From Parvularia atlantis (lineage: Eukaryota; Opisthokonta; Rotosphaerida): a stretch of 19,790 nt of DNA. Numbering within the stretch: position 1 is the stretch's first letter; each line of letters begins with the position of its first letter. The DNA lies in assembly GCA_943704415.1 (NCBI GenBank), contig CALSCO010002246.1, forward strand, positions 1-19,790, written 5' to 3'. Under the pieces are notes generated by a model. That model was not told where the DNA came from and searched no databases. It saw nothing but the letters and a program-made list of their open reading frames with translations. Made by a program: the position numbers and the translations under genes. This document shows positions 1 through 9,361 of this stretch, piece by piece.

Positions 1-430
1 CACAAAGTTAAAATACAATCTGCACCATGGAATTGAAAATTAAAATCACCTTCTAAATAAATCATTTCCCCCCTAAGAAATCATCCCCCATAGAAGATTT
101 TTCATTCCCTAGAAAGTCATTTCCCTAGAAGATTTTTCATTCCCTAGAAAGTCATTTCCCTAGAAGATTTTTCATTCCCTAGAAAGTCATTTCCCTAGAA
201 GATTCTAGATGTCATTTTAAGGAGATTTTTGGCAGATCTCGGAGATTTCTTTTCGGAGATTTTTCAGTTCCATTAGAATTTCGAACTAAAGAAAAAGTGA
301 TGTCATTTTTTTAATGGAAAAGTGACAAAAAGCAGCTGTTTTCCAATTTAGGGCACTTTGGTAGAATCAAAATAACAAAAAAAGAAGACATGTTGCCAAA
401 TTTACAAAAGTAATGTGAATGTGTTCCAGG
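1..430. other. AT-rich segment of different composition from the rest
   Basis: This stretch is rich in A/T runs, while everything after about base 550 is very GC-rich. It holds a 35-bp tandem repeat (91-204) and no ORF I would call a gene. There is a possible polypyrimidine-poor splice acceptor (ttccag, ending at 429). It could be a gene-poor island, the edge of an inserted element, or a chimeric assembly join. The sequence alone does not decide between these. Confidence 0.6.
91..204. repeat. 35-bp minisatellite, three full copies plus a partial
   Basis: The unit starts tagaagatttttcattccc and continues tagaaagtcatttccc. Full copies lie at 91-125, 126-160 and 161-195, identical to each other by eye, followed by a partial copy from 196 to 204. 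Decayed related sequence lies just before it (about 48-90). Identical copies point to recent expansion. There is no spacer/repeat pattern, so it is not a CRISPR array. Confidence 0.9.
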
Positions 431-551
431 ATCCGCCTACTACCACTACTTCGGCGGCATCGGCAGCGAATTTCATGTCAATACACTAGTTGCTGCGAAT
501 GTTAGTGAGGGAATCTCAACTGTTTCGATCTTGAGTGTAGCAGCTGTGCCT
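414..551 (+). other. Open in-frame stretch upstream of BCAT, possible exon fragment
   Basis: Reading in the frame of the BCAT start, the sequence is open from 414 (stop TAA at 411) to the BCAT ATG at 552. It gives a natural-looking peptide containing SAYYHYFGGIGSEF then HVNTLVAANVSEG. A ttccag acceptor-like site ends at 429. It could be the 5' UTR of BCAT, an N-terminal extension without its own ATG, or the last exon of something else at a sequence join. Base composition is intermediate between the AT-rich left side and the GC-rich right side. I do not recognise the peptide. Confidence 0.3.
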
Positions 552-1569
552 ATGATGCTGTCCGTCCTGCCACGGCTGCGCCTCGCCCCGACGGCGGCGG
601 CGACGGCGGCGGTGTCGTGCGCGCGCACTGTGTCGACGACGAGCGTCGTGCGCGCCGACATCGACGTGCGTGCGGGCTGCGCGCGGGGGGCGGGCGGGGT
701 TCGCCTGATCCTTGCACATCACGCATCCCACGGCAGCGCGCCAAGCTGAGCGTGGTCAAGACGACGTCGCCCAAGCCGCGCGTGCCCAACGACCAGCTCG
801 TGTTTGGCCGCACGTTCTCCGACCACATGCTCGAGGTCGAGTGGACGAGCAGCACCGGCTGGAAGGCGCCGGCCATCAGCCCCTACCACAAGCTCTCGCT
901 CGAGCCGTCGGCGTCGGTCTTCCACTACGCGCTCGAGGTGCGCGCGCTGTCGCTCGTGCTGTCGCCCGTGCACCGGCGACAGCGCCAGCCGACGTGAGTG
1001 TGCGCCCAGCTGTTCGAGGGCCTCAAGGCGTACAAGGACAAGAAGGGCCAGATTCGCATGTTCCGCCCCATGCACAACATGGCCCGCATGAACAACTCGG
1101 CCACGCGGTTAGCCCTGCCGGTGCGCCGCCGCGCGGGCCGCCGCCGCTGGCCATCCCCGCCCCGCTGACCGTGCGCGCCGTCGCACAGAACTTCAGCGGC
1201 GAGCAGCTGCTCGAGTGCATCAAGGAGCTGCTGCGCGTCGAGAGCAGCTGGATCCCGAGCGAGCGCGGCTACTCGCTCTACCTGCGCCCGACGCTCATCG
1301 CCACGCAAGAGTCGCTCGGCGTGGCGCGCGCCAACTCGGCGCTGGTGCGCGGCCGATGGGCCCCCGTGCGCTGCTCGCGCGCCGCTCACGCGCGCACGCC
1401 CAGCTCTTCGTCATCTGCTGCCCCGTCGGCCCGTACTACAAGTCGGGCTTCGACGCGGTCAAGCTCATGGCCGACACCAAGTACGTCCGCGCGTTCCCCG
1501 GCGGCACGGGCGACGCCAAGATCGGCGCGTGCGTACAACGGCTCGCTCGCTCTGTCTGCGGCGATGCGT

Positions 1570-1646
<77 letters not shown>

Positions 1647-2267
1647 GCGCGACAGCAATTACGCGCCGTGCATCAAGCCGCAGGCCGAGGCCGCCGAGCT
1701 GGGCTACCAGCAGAACCTGTGGCTGTTTGGCCCGAACCACGAGATCACCGAGGTGGGCACAATGAACCTGATGACCTTCTGGGTCAACGAGCAGGGCGGT
1801 GCGCGGCTCGCTGCGAGCCCCTCCTTCATGCGCGCGGCTGAAACACTTGCGCGCGTGCCCTCTAGAGAAGGAGCTAATCACGGCCCCGCTGGACGGCACC
1901 ATCCTGCCCGGCGTCACGCGCACGTCCATCCTCGAGCTCGCGCGCAAGTGGAAGGAGTTCAAGGTGACCGAGCGCCCGTACACGATGGCCGAGGTCGTGA
2001 AGGCCGTGGCCGAGAAGCGCATGATCGAGATGTTTGGCGCGGGCACGGCCGCGATCGTCTCGCCCGTCAAGGCGATCAGCTACCAGGGCCGCGTGCGTGG
2101 GCGCGCTCTCCCTGTGTGGCGCTCACGTTCGCGCGTAGGACCTCGTCATCCCGCTCGACCCGTCCGACCCCAAGAGCCAGGCGGGCAAGCTGGCCAAGCG
2201 CTGCGCCGACACGATCATGGGCATTCAGTACGGCGAGATCGAGTCGGACTGGTCCGTCGTCGTCTGA
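552..2267 (+). CDS. Branched-chain amino-acid aminotransferase, mitochondrial type
   Basis: PLP-dependent class IV (fold type IV) enzyme that interconverts Leu/Ile/Val and their 2-oxo acids with glutamate/2-oxoglutarate. Exons: 552-665, 737-937, 1010-1120, 1189-1344, 1404-1528, 1656-1798, 1866-2092 and 2139-2267, giving 401 aa. All seven donors are GTGCG. Family motifs run in order: [13 protein letters not shown] (about 101), SLYLRPT (about 170), CCPVGPYY (about 199), [14 protein letters not shown] (about 227, Lys233 being the expected Schiff-base lysine), [37 protein letters not shown] and [10 protein letters not shown] at the C-terminus. The first 35 or so residues ([14 protein letters not shown]...) are Ala/Arg/Ser/Thr-rich without acids, like a mitochondrial targeting sequence. 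ATG at 552 or 555 is chosen because it heads this presequence. Intron 5 carries a long AC repeat. The gene converges on the importin gene, with 124 bp between stops. Confidence 0.95.
1571..1640. repeat. (AC)35 microsatellite inside BCAT intron 5
   Basis: Perfect AC dinucleotide run occupying more than half of the 127-bp intron 1529-1655, which is about twice the usual intron length here. The donor GTGCGT is at 1529 and the acceptor GACAG ends at 1655. Length changes in the repeat would not touch coding sequence. Confidence 0.95.
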
Positions 2268-2391
2268 GCGACGCCTCGCTCCTGTGCAGTCACCGGGGGT
2301 GGATGCATGGCCACATACGACACGCCGCACGCGCCGCGCCCGGTCGACAAACACCAACTTTCATCCAGCGCAGACACGCACACGACGGCGC
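2268..2391. other. Convergent intergenic gap, BCAT / importin
   Basis: The 124 bp between the BCAT stop and the importin stop hold both 3' UTRs. I see no AATAAA-type signal and no ORF of note. Confidence 0.6.
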
Positions 2392-5300
2392 TCACTGAAT
2401 CTGCGGCTGGACGATGTGCTGCGAGCTCTCGTCGACGAGCTCCCACAGCATTGCGCGCATCTCGGCCGGCACTGCGCGCCCACGAGGCGTGTGAGCAGCG
2501 CACGCACACACACGCGTCCACGGCGCACCCTGGTTGTGAATCTGCCGCAAGATGCGCAGCACGCGCGTCTGCATAGCGCGCACGTGAGAGGCCGGCAGCG
2601 ATCAGGCGTGCGGCAGAGCGCGCGCGCACCTTGGTTACCAGGTCGTCCTCCAGCACGTCCGACGACACCGCAAGCGCCAGCGCCTGGACGATTTTGGGCA
2701 GGTTGCGGTTGTCCTGACCGAGGATGACCGGGTTGTTGCTGCGCGTACACGGGTTGAGGGTGGGCGCACAACCCGCGCGTCGCCGAGCGCACCTCTCGAT
2801 CAGCGAGCACAGAAAGTTGTACGTCGACGTCGCCTCCTGCGCGTCTTCGACCACCGGCAATGCCGCGAGCCACAGCGGCAGGACCGAGTTGACGTCAAAG
2901 GCCGTGTTGTTGTACTGGCAGATCTTGCCCACGGCCGAAATGGCTGCGACGCGCGCGATGCGCGTGAGAAGGCCCGCAGGCACACGAGACGCCGGCACGC
3001 ACCGTTCTCGGTCGCATTCACGTTCTCCTCGTCGCGCGCCGTGGGCTGCTGGATGACCGCTAGCAGCGACTGCAGTGCGGCTGATGCGCGGGTCAGCCGT
3101 CACAGCGCGCAAGCACGCTCCACTATGGGACGCACCGGCACACATCGGCGCGAACGATGGCCCGCCAAACTGTGCCAGCGTGCCAACGCCGTAGCAGGCC
3201 ACCTGGCGCACCATCGCGTCGGGGTCGACGACGGCCGCAAGGACCTTGTCCTGCGCGCGCGCGAGCGGTCAGTTGGCAGGCAGCATGCAGCCTGGGGCCA
3301 GCACGACGCACCAGGAACAGCGGCAGGAACGGCCCGACGTTGGCCGCGTCAAACTCGAGCGTGTCGATGAAGATGCACATCGCCACCACGCGCTGTGATG
3401 CCGTCCGCCCGTCCTGAGGGTGCTGCGTGCGCACGCGCGCGTCGTTCAGCACACACACGCGTACGCGCACCGCTGTCCGCGCGCACCATGAACGTGGCCA
3501 TGTCTTGCGCGACACGCTGGAAGCGGACCGTGAACCGGCTCGACTGCGTCTTGTACACGTCGTGCACCGTGTCTGACAGCTCGCGCAGCATCATCGCCTC
3601 CAGCTCGTCCGCATCGTCCATCTCGTCCGCGTCGTCCGTGTGGCGCTTGTCCAGGCGCTTCTCTGCCGGGCGCGCGCGTACACAGGTGAGGTGCACGGGG
3701 CCGCAACGCGCTCGCCCAGCCGCGCGCACTGTTGCGCTTGGCCGTGCGCTTGACGCTGTTGGTGAACTGCTTGACAAAGATCTCAATGAAGCGGTCGATC
3801 TCGGCGTCGGTGAGGCAGTCGGCGTCCATCGTCCGCACGGCCTGGGCGTGCATGAGGCCACGCGTGCGAGCGCGACAGCACACGTGCGCGCACCCCACGG
3901 AAGCCCTCGAGCAACCGCATGAGCATGTCTGGCACGGTCTCCTTGTCCAGCACGTCGTAGAACTCGGCCACAACCTCGTGCCACGTGCTGACGATAAAGT
4001 TCCCGTCTAAGCGGCGCGCGTCAGGCACGCGCAGACTGGCGCGCGTCTGCCGCCAGCACACCGGCGTGCGCCATCTTGAGGCAGTCAAACAGCGGGCTGA
4101 TGATGCCCGCCGCCACAATGCGGATGTTCTCGTCCCAGTAGAACTTGAGCAGAGGCCGCGTCTGGTGCAAGCGGGGGCACAGCACGGTCAGCACTGCAAC
4201 ACCCGTGCGTCGGAGCCCTCACGCACCAGCTTCAGCACGTCGACGGCGTACGTCGCAAAGCCCGGCCCGATCTCGCGCGCGAAGCAGAAAAGCATCTCGA
4301 TGGCGGTCAGCTTCTCCTCGAGCGTGGACGTCTTGATGCCGACACGCTGTGCGCGAATGTGCGCGTGTGTGAGCGTGTGCGCATGCCTGGGTACCTCGCG
4401 TGCCTTGTCGTCCAGCTCGATGATCTCCCACTCGTTGGACGGGTAGTCGGTCTCGTCCTCGTCCTCTGCGGCGCGGCGCAGCGTGTCACGCCGCATGTTC
4501 CGTGCACCGCATCCGAGCAACGCGCACCGTCGAGCATGGTCAGCTCGGGCTTGAGGTCGGCCGAGTGCATCAGCGCCGGCATGACGTGCTGCAGGTACGG
4601 CACGAAATCCTCCTTGAGCGTGGCGCCGATGCGGCCGTACGCCGACAGCAGGTACGACGCCTGCGGGTCGTCCGAGCTGAGCGGTGCGCGCCCTGTGTTG
4701 CACCGCCACCGCCGCGGCTGCCATCAGCACGGCCCGCTGGCCCAACGGAGCGCGCACCGTGCGCGTTCAGCAGGATCTCCATAATCTCCTTGGCGTCCTG
4801 CATGAACATGTCCTTGCCGACGGCGATGCCTGCGATGCGGCGGCGTCAGCGTCCGCCCGACAGCACCCCGCGCTGGCGACGCACCGATCAGCGTCACGCA
4901 CTCCATCGCCTTGGCGCGCAGCAGCCGGCTGTCGGGCGTGATCGGCTGCATGAGGATGCTCTTGAGCAGCGGCACAAACGTGGCGTAGTAGTTGGCGAAG
5001 AGGTCGCCCGCGGTTTCGGCCACGGTCGCGACCGTGTCGATCACTTGCTCGATCGCGTAGCGCTTGTTGACCGTCCGGAGCATGTGCAGCAGCTGTCGTT
5101 TCGGCGATCGGGCGCGGTCAGTGCGTGCGTCAAGACGAGCGACTTCTGGCCCCTCCCTCGAGCCGCGCTGCACCAAGCCCACGCAACCCCCCCAACCGCA
5201 ACAAATCATGCACCTTGGCGAGAAGCACGTTCAGGTACGGTTCCATGACGCGGCGTGGCGTGTCGTCGACAAAGTTGACCAGCGCCGCGGCGGCGTGTGA

Positions 5301-7678
5301 CTGGATGCTGTGTGTTTGCAAGCGCCCGTGAGCAGCACGTGCGCATGCGCGAGAGCAGGGCGTACCGAGGCTGCGAGCCGTCCTCGGTCATCGCAATCAG
5401 CGTGGGCACAACGATCGGCGCAAACGTCTCCTGGAATTCGGGCTGGCCAGCGACCGCCGTCAGCCCGCGCGGATGCCCACCGGCCCGGCGACGCACCCTA
5501 AAGTCCAAGCACATCTGGCCAAGGCAGTTGCAGAGCGCGTGGCGCACGCGCGGGTACGGGTCATTGGCGTACTTGATGATCTCAGGCACGATGTTTGGCA
5601 GCTGCGCCTCGAGCTGCTCCTTCGAGCCCTCGGCCAGCGCGCCGAGCGCCAGCAAGCCTGCAGTGCCGGGCGGTGAGCGACACATGCACGCAGAGAGCCG
5701 GCGAACCTGCGTGGCGGTACTGCCACTGCGCGTGACTGAGCAGCTGGACGATGTGCGGCAGCGCGACGGGCAGCATGATCTCGCCGCCTGCCGGAGCGAG
5801 CGCGTCAGCTCTCAAGCGCCGAACAGCCAGCACGGCGCACCCAGTGCCGCCGACAGGCGGTCCACGCCCTGCTCACCGACGGTGTCGTTCGCCTCCATCT
5901 CGATGTCTTGCAGCTGGGCGCGACGCGTGAGCGCAGCTCAGCTGCGGGTTAAAGCGCGCTGCACCTCCTCCACCGTGAACCACGTCGGGTCCTCCTCCAC
6001 GTCGACCATGAGCGATAGGCACGCCGGCAGGACGAGCGGCATGTAGCCTGCGTACGCTTGGATCATCTACGGCGGGCATCAGCGGGCGCACCGTGCGCTC
6101 AAGGCGCCGCGTGCCACACACCTCGGCTTTGGTCTCTGCCAGAACGATGACAAACTCGAGCGCGAGCTGCGCTGTCGCGTTCTCGAGGGTGCGCTGCTGC
6201 CGCTGCATCACCTGCAGGGCATGGTAAGGAGCTGTGTGCTTGCTGCGCACGCGCGCGCGCCACGCCGCACCAGCTCGACCATGAGCGGGCAGATGACCTC
6301 GAGGTGCAGGCGGAAAAAGGCCGGCACGCGGTCGGCCACGTCGATCAGCAGGGCTGCGGCGAGCACGGTGAGCGGCGCGCGACACGGCTCTGTTTGGCCG
6401 CGCGACGCACCGAGCACCGTCTGCGTGAGAGACTCGTTCTGCACGACCGCCTTCTTGAGCACCTGCAAGCACGTGCGTGAGGCACGTCGCCGCGGGCGGG
6501 CGCGGCAGGTCGGGCGAGCAGGGCAAGAGAGCGCGGCATCAGAAATAAATTGGAGTTTTTTCGGCACGGCGATCATCCGGTGCAGTCACCGGTGCATGTG
6601 ACATCGTCGCCGCAGCAGAGACCCGAGCCACCGCGCCCGCGCCCCGCACACGCACCTCGATCATGTGCGGCACGATGTCGCTCATCTGCTGGCGCTCGGC
6701 CTGCGTGATGTTGACGAGGAAGCCGACGATCGCCTTGAGGCCGGCGACGTTGACCTGCACACGGCGGCGACATGAGCGGCGTGCACGAGGCGCGGGCACG
6801 GGCGCGGGCGCGGCGAGCTCGCCACCTTGAGGCTGCCCGCGTCCGTCAGGGCCTTGACAAAGATGTCCTTAAGCACGCCCAGGTAGCGCTGGCGCGCCTG
6901 CTCGTCAAACATGCTGCGGCGCGGTGTGAGGACGCGCTTCACGACGGCTGCCGGCAGCGCGCGCACGTCGGCATCTCGGCAAAGATCTCGAGCGCCGCCA
7001 CACGATTGCCCTCCTCAGGCGACTGGCACAGCTGGAACAGGTGCCCGGGCAGCTCCTGCCAAGTCTCTGTTCGCGCGCGCGCGCGCGCACCGTCAGGCCG
7101 CAAGGACACACCGCGTGAGCACACGCACGCTTGTGGTTGTGCAGGTAGGTCGCCGTGTCCGAGACCGTGTCGCTGATGGTTTTGCGCACGTGCTCGAGCG
7201 GCTCGCGCGTGAGCGCGCGCAGCAGGCGCTCCTTGACCTCGGCGCGGGCCGGCTGGCGGCGGTTGGCGGTGTGAACGGTGCGCGACTCGCCGCCACCGAG
7301 CGTACGCACCGCCGTCAGCCGGTTCCAGGCCGACTTGGAGTCGTCGAGCTTGTTGAAGGCCGTACGGCGGTAGAGGATGCAGCACATGGTGCGGACCTGC
7401 GCGTGTGCGCCGTCTCAGTGACGTTGCGCGCCGGTTGCACGAGGCGGCGCCGCGGCGGCGCACCGCCTGGTCACCCGACTCGGCCATGAGGCGCAGGCAC
7501 TCGAACACAAACTGCTCAGGCTGCGTCTCGGCGAGCTGCGCGCGACGGCGTGCGCGGCTCAGTGCTGCGCGGCGCCAGCCCCCCTCACGGGGCGCACGGT
7601 GTTGAGGGTGTCCTCGGCCTGCTTGCGCCGCTCGTTGTTGTCGGTCATGAGCAGCGCGATCGTCTGCTCGATCGACAT
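2392..7678 (-). CDS. Importin-5 / Kap121 (Pse1) family karyopherin beta
   Basis: Nuclear import receptor that carries cargo (for example ribosomal proteins and histones in known relatives) through the pore and releases it on RanGTP. Exons (gene order, plus-strand coordinates): 7598-7678, 7464-7535, 7310-7396, 7129-7252, 6967-7066, 6826-6913, 6656-6754, 6411-6462, 6271-6353, 6122-6211, 5965-6066, 5841-5913, 5707-5787, 5497-5657, 5366-5442, 5214-5307, 4885-5092, 4758-4829, 4528-4692, 4395-4465, 4227-4346, 4062-4161, 3894-4006, 3730-3841, 3487-3662, 3312-3422, 3136-3250, 3003-3080, 2793-2943, 2630-2738, 2529-2568, 2392-2471. That is 32 exons and 1094 aa, essentially the family length. HEAT-repeat landmarks match IPO5 in order: [13 protein letters not shown] near the start, [59 protein letters not shown], the acidic EDEDETD then NEWEIIEL, an acidic loop [31 protein letters not shown], and LPKIV near the C-terminus. 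No exon is broken. An upstream ORF overlaps the start. Confidence 0.95.
6463..6655 (-). other. Unusually long importin intron 7 (193 bp) with AT-rich patch and hairpin
   Basis: This is the longest intron in the window, next to a typical length of 43-80 bp. It contains an AT-rich patch (about 6541-6561) and a perfect 6-bp stem with a 4-base loop (CCGGTG-CAGT-CACCGG, 6577-6592). On the gene strand there are loose matches to snoRNA-type boxes (GATGATC and CTGA), too weak to call an RNA gene. The flanking exons join as HMIE|VLKKA, which fits the family, so it is an intron and not a missing exon. Confidence 0.5.
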
Positions 7679-7728
7679 GGCTGCCGCGCAGTGAGGGCTG
7701 AAGAACGTCGAGGATAGAAGCCTGCCAT
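7645..7728 (-). other. Upstream ORF overlapping the importin start codon
   Basis: An ATG at 7728 opens a 27-codon ORF beginning MAGFYPRRSS. It runs past the importin ATG (7678) in a different frame and stops at 7645. If the transcript includes 7728, ribosomes starting there would bypass the main start, so this could damp translation. The transcription start is unknown. Confidence 0.35.
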
Positions 7729-7873
7729 GCGCGTGCGCAGCGCGTGAGGGCACCGAGTCGTCGCCGGCCCCGCAACGAAAGAAGAGTGCTTTTGGCGCGC
7801 GAACTGGGACCGCGTGGCCCCAACTGCTAACTTTGATATATATGTAAACTTGAACTCTGGCACAGTCGTGAAG
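7679..7873 (-). promoter_or_regulatory. Importin upstream region / 3' end of the DID-repeat gene
   Basis: 195 bp between two genes on the same strand. It contains an E2F-consensus match TTTGGCGC (7791-7798), about 115 bp upstream of the importin ATG, and an AT-rich tract with TATATAT (about 7837-7844). The AT tract could be a TATA-like element for the importin gene or part of the upstream gene's 3' end. Both assignments are inference from consensus only. Confidence 0.35.
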
Positions 7874-9270
7874 TCACTGCCCGGCGCCGCCGAGACGCAC
7901 AAGCGAGTCGATGTCCTGCGCAAGCAGCACGTTCTCGTCCGGCGGAAGCGGCATCGACCGCGGCCGCGCATCGCCCCGGCCCGCGACGCCCGCCCTGATC
8001 GACCGAAACACGCCCCAGCGCTCGCGCGGCGATCCCGTCGGCACAAGCAGCGCGCCCTCGCGCGGCGAGCCCGGCAGCGACGTCGATGCAGTCGGCGACG
8101 ACGACAGCACAGACAGGTGCCGCTCGCCCGACTGCGACCTGCGCATGGCCACGGTCCGCGGCTCGTCGCGCCCGATCGCCACGATGTTGTCGATGTCGGG
8201 CATGACCGTGACCATCGGCGACGCGGCGACGACCGTGGGCGCCGGCCGCGACTCGGCCACCGTGTGCCGCCGCGGGAGCTTGCCGCCGGTGGACGTGACG
8301 CGCCGGTTCGCTGGCCGGCGCATCGGTGCTCCAGTTGCCGAGGTGGTCGCCGTCCAGGTTGGCGCGTCGCCGCTGCCCGGCTTCTCGCCGATCGCAATCA
8401 GCTCGTCCATGTCCTGCCGCACGTCGGCCACGCCCGCGGACGACGCCGGCTCGCGACGCGCGAGCGAGCTATACTCGCCAATCGAGATCAGCTCCTGCAC
8501 ATCTGCAAAGACCGGGTCCGCTTCGAGTGGCGTCGCTGTGCCCATACCGAGCACCGCGTCCACGTCGCGCGGCTCAGGCGCGACGACGATCATGCGCAGC
8601 TGGATGCCCGGCGTCTGCTGCTGCGGTCCGTGCGCACGTCAGCCGCACGTGCGCGCTCGACGCGCATGTGCAAACCGGCAACTCGGACACGGACGACACC
8701 GCGCTGCTCGAGCTCAGCCGTCGCATGTGGCCGCCGCCACCTACGCGCACGAGGTGGTCAATGTCGGTCGCGGACCGCTGCAGCCCCTGCGTGCGCGTGT
8801 GGGCGAAGCGCGCGGCCTGATCCTCGCTCATCGACAGCTTGCGCTGCGTGTGCGCGGCGGTTGGCCCGACACCCGCCGGCACCCGCCGGACACGCGCGCA
8901 CGCACCGCCGTGATGGGCACGTGCAGGCGGTCCTCGGCCACGCGGATGAGCCGGTCGACGTCGAGCTGCGCCCGGTCGAGCAGCAGCACCGCGGCCGTGT
9001 CGTCGTCGCCCGGCAGACGGAAGGCGCCGAGCGCAGGTGCGCCGGCGGCGGGCTCGAGCGTCTCGGCACCGATCTGCAGCAGCGCGTCGATGTCCTTGGG
9101 CGGGCCGCGCATGTACACGAGCGCGCGTGCGGGCGGGGCGGGCGCGCTCGTGCTGGCGGTATCGTCGCTGCGACGGTGCACGCTCAGCGGGTGTTTGCAT
9201 CGAGCGAAGCAATGCGGTGCGCGTGCCTCGCGAGCGACAGCGACTCGACCAGGCTCTCGGCGCCGTCCAT
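7874..9270 (-). CDS. Unrecognised protein with eight D-h-D-x-h-h-x-h-G motifs (DID-repeat protein)
   Basis: I do not recognise a family. Exons: 9227-9270 (tentative), 8906-9167, 8676-8843 and 7874-8620, about 406 aa. Eight short motifs recur between low-complexity Ser/Pro/Ala/Arg linkers: DIDALLQIG (40), DVDRLIRVA (84), DIDHLVRVG (129), DVDAVLGMG (177), DVQELISIG (198), DMDELIAIG (228), DIDNIVAIG (300) and DIDSLVRLG (394). Linkers carry RRxS/T-type sites: MRRLSSSS, NRRVTS, PRRHTV and MRRSQSG. GSPRE occurs twice. There is no signal peptide, membrane segment or known catalytic motif. It looks like a largely disordered scaffold with repeated amphipathic docking motifs, possibly controlled by PKA/AGC-like kinases, which is inference. 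The start is uncertain: ATG 9270 (MDGAESLVESLSLA) needs a GC-AG intron 9168-9226. Acceptor 8620 could shift by three bases. It diverges from the GH3 gene with a 91-bp gap. Confidence 0.7.
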
Positions 9271-9361
9271 CCTCTCGCGCGTCGCACGTGCGTCCGTCCT
9301 GTGCGCGCGTGCGTGTGAGTACTCGCGGCCATCACGCAAACGCAAATCTTGTCACGGTGGA
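9271..9361. promoter_or_regulatory. Short bidirectional promoter, DID-repeat gene / GH3
   Basis: Only 91 bp separate the proposed divergent start codons. The gap contains alternating CG/TG purine-pyrimidine sequence and a direct repeat CGCAAACGCAAA (about 9335-9346). No TATA box is evident. It must serve both genes if the starts are right. If the DID-repeat gene instead starts at ATG 9332, the gap shrinks to 29 bp. Confidence 0.35.

Noticed and set aside
91-204. CRISPR array or transposon end repeats
   Set aside because: The repeat units abut directly with no variable spacers, there are no cas or transposase genes, and the DNA is eukaryotic.
2284-2296. Shared 13-mer GTGCAGTCACCGG at 2284 and 6580
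   Set aside because: One or a few 13-bp matches are expected by chance in a 20-kb GC-rich window, and the flanks do not align further.
712-2727. A 671-codon plus-strand ORF across BCAT and the importin 3' end
   Set aside because: It is the wrong frame for BCAT, runs through introns and the AC repeat as Thr-His runs, and matches nothing. High GC makes stop codons rare in shadow frames.
5093-5213. Possible hidden exon in the 121-bp importin intron 16
   Set aside because: The flanking exons join as VLLAK|LLHML exactly where the family alignment is continuous, so no sequence is missing. The extra length is only G-rich intron.
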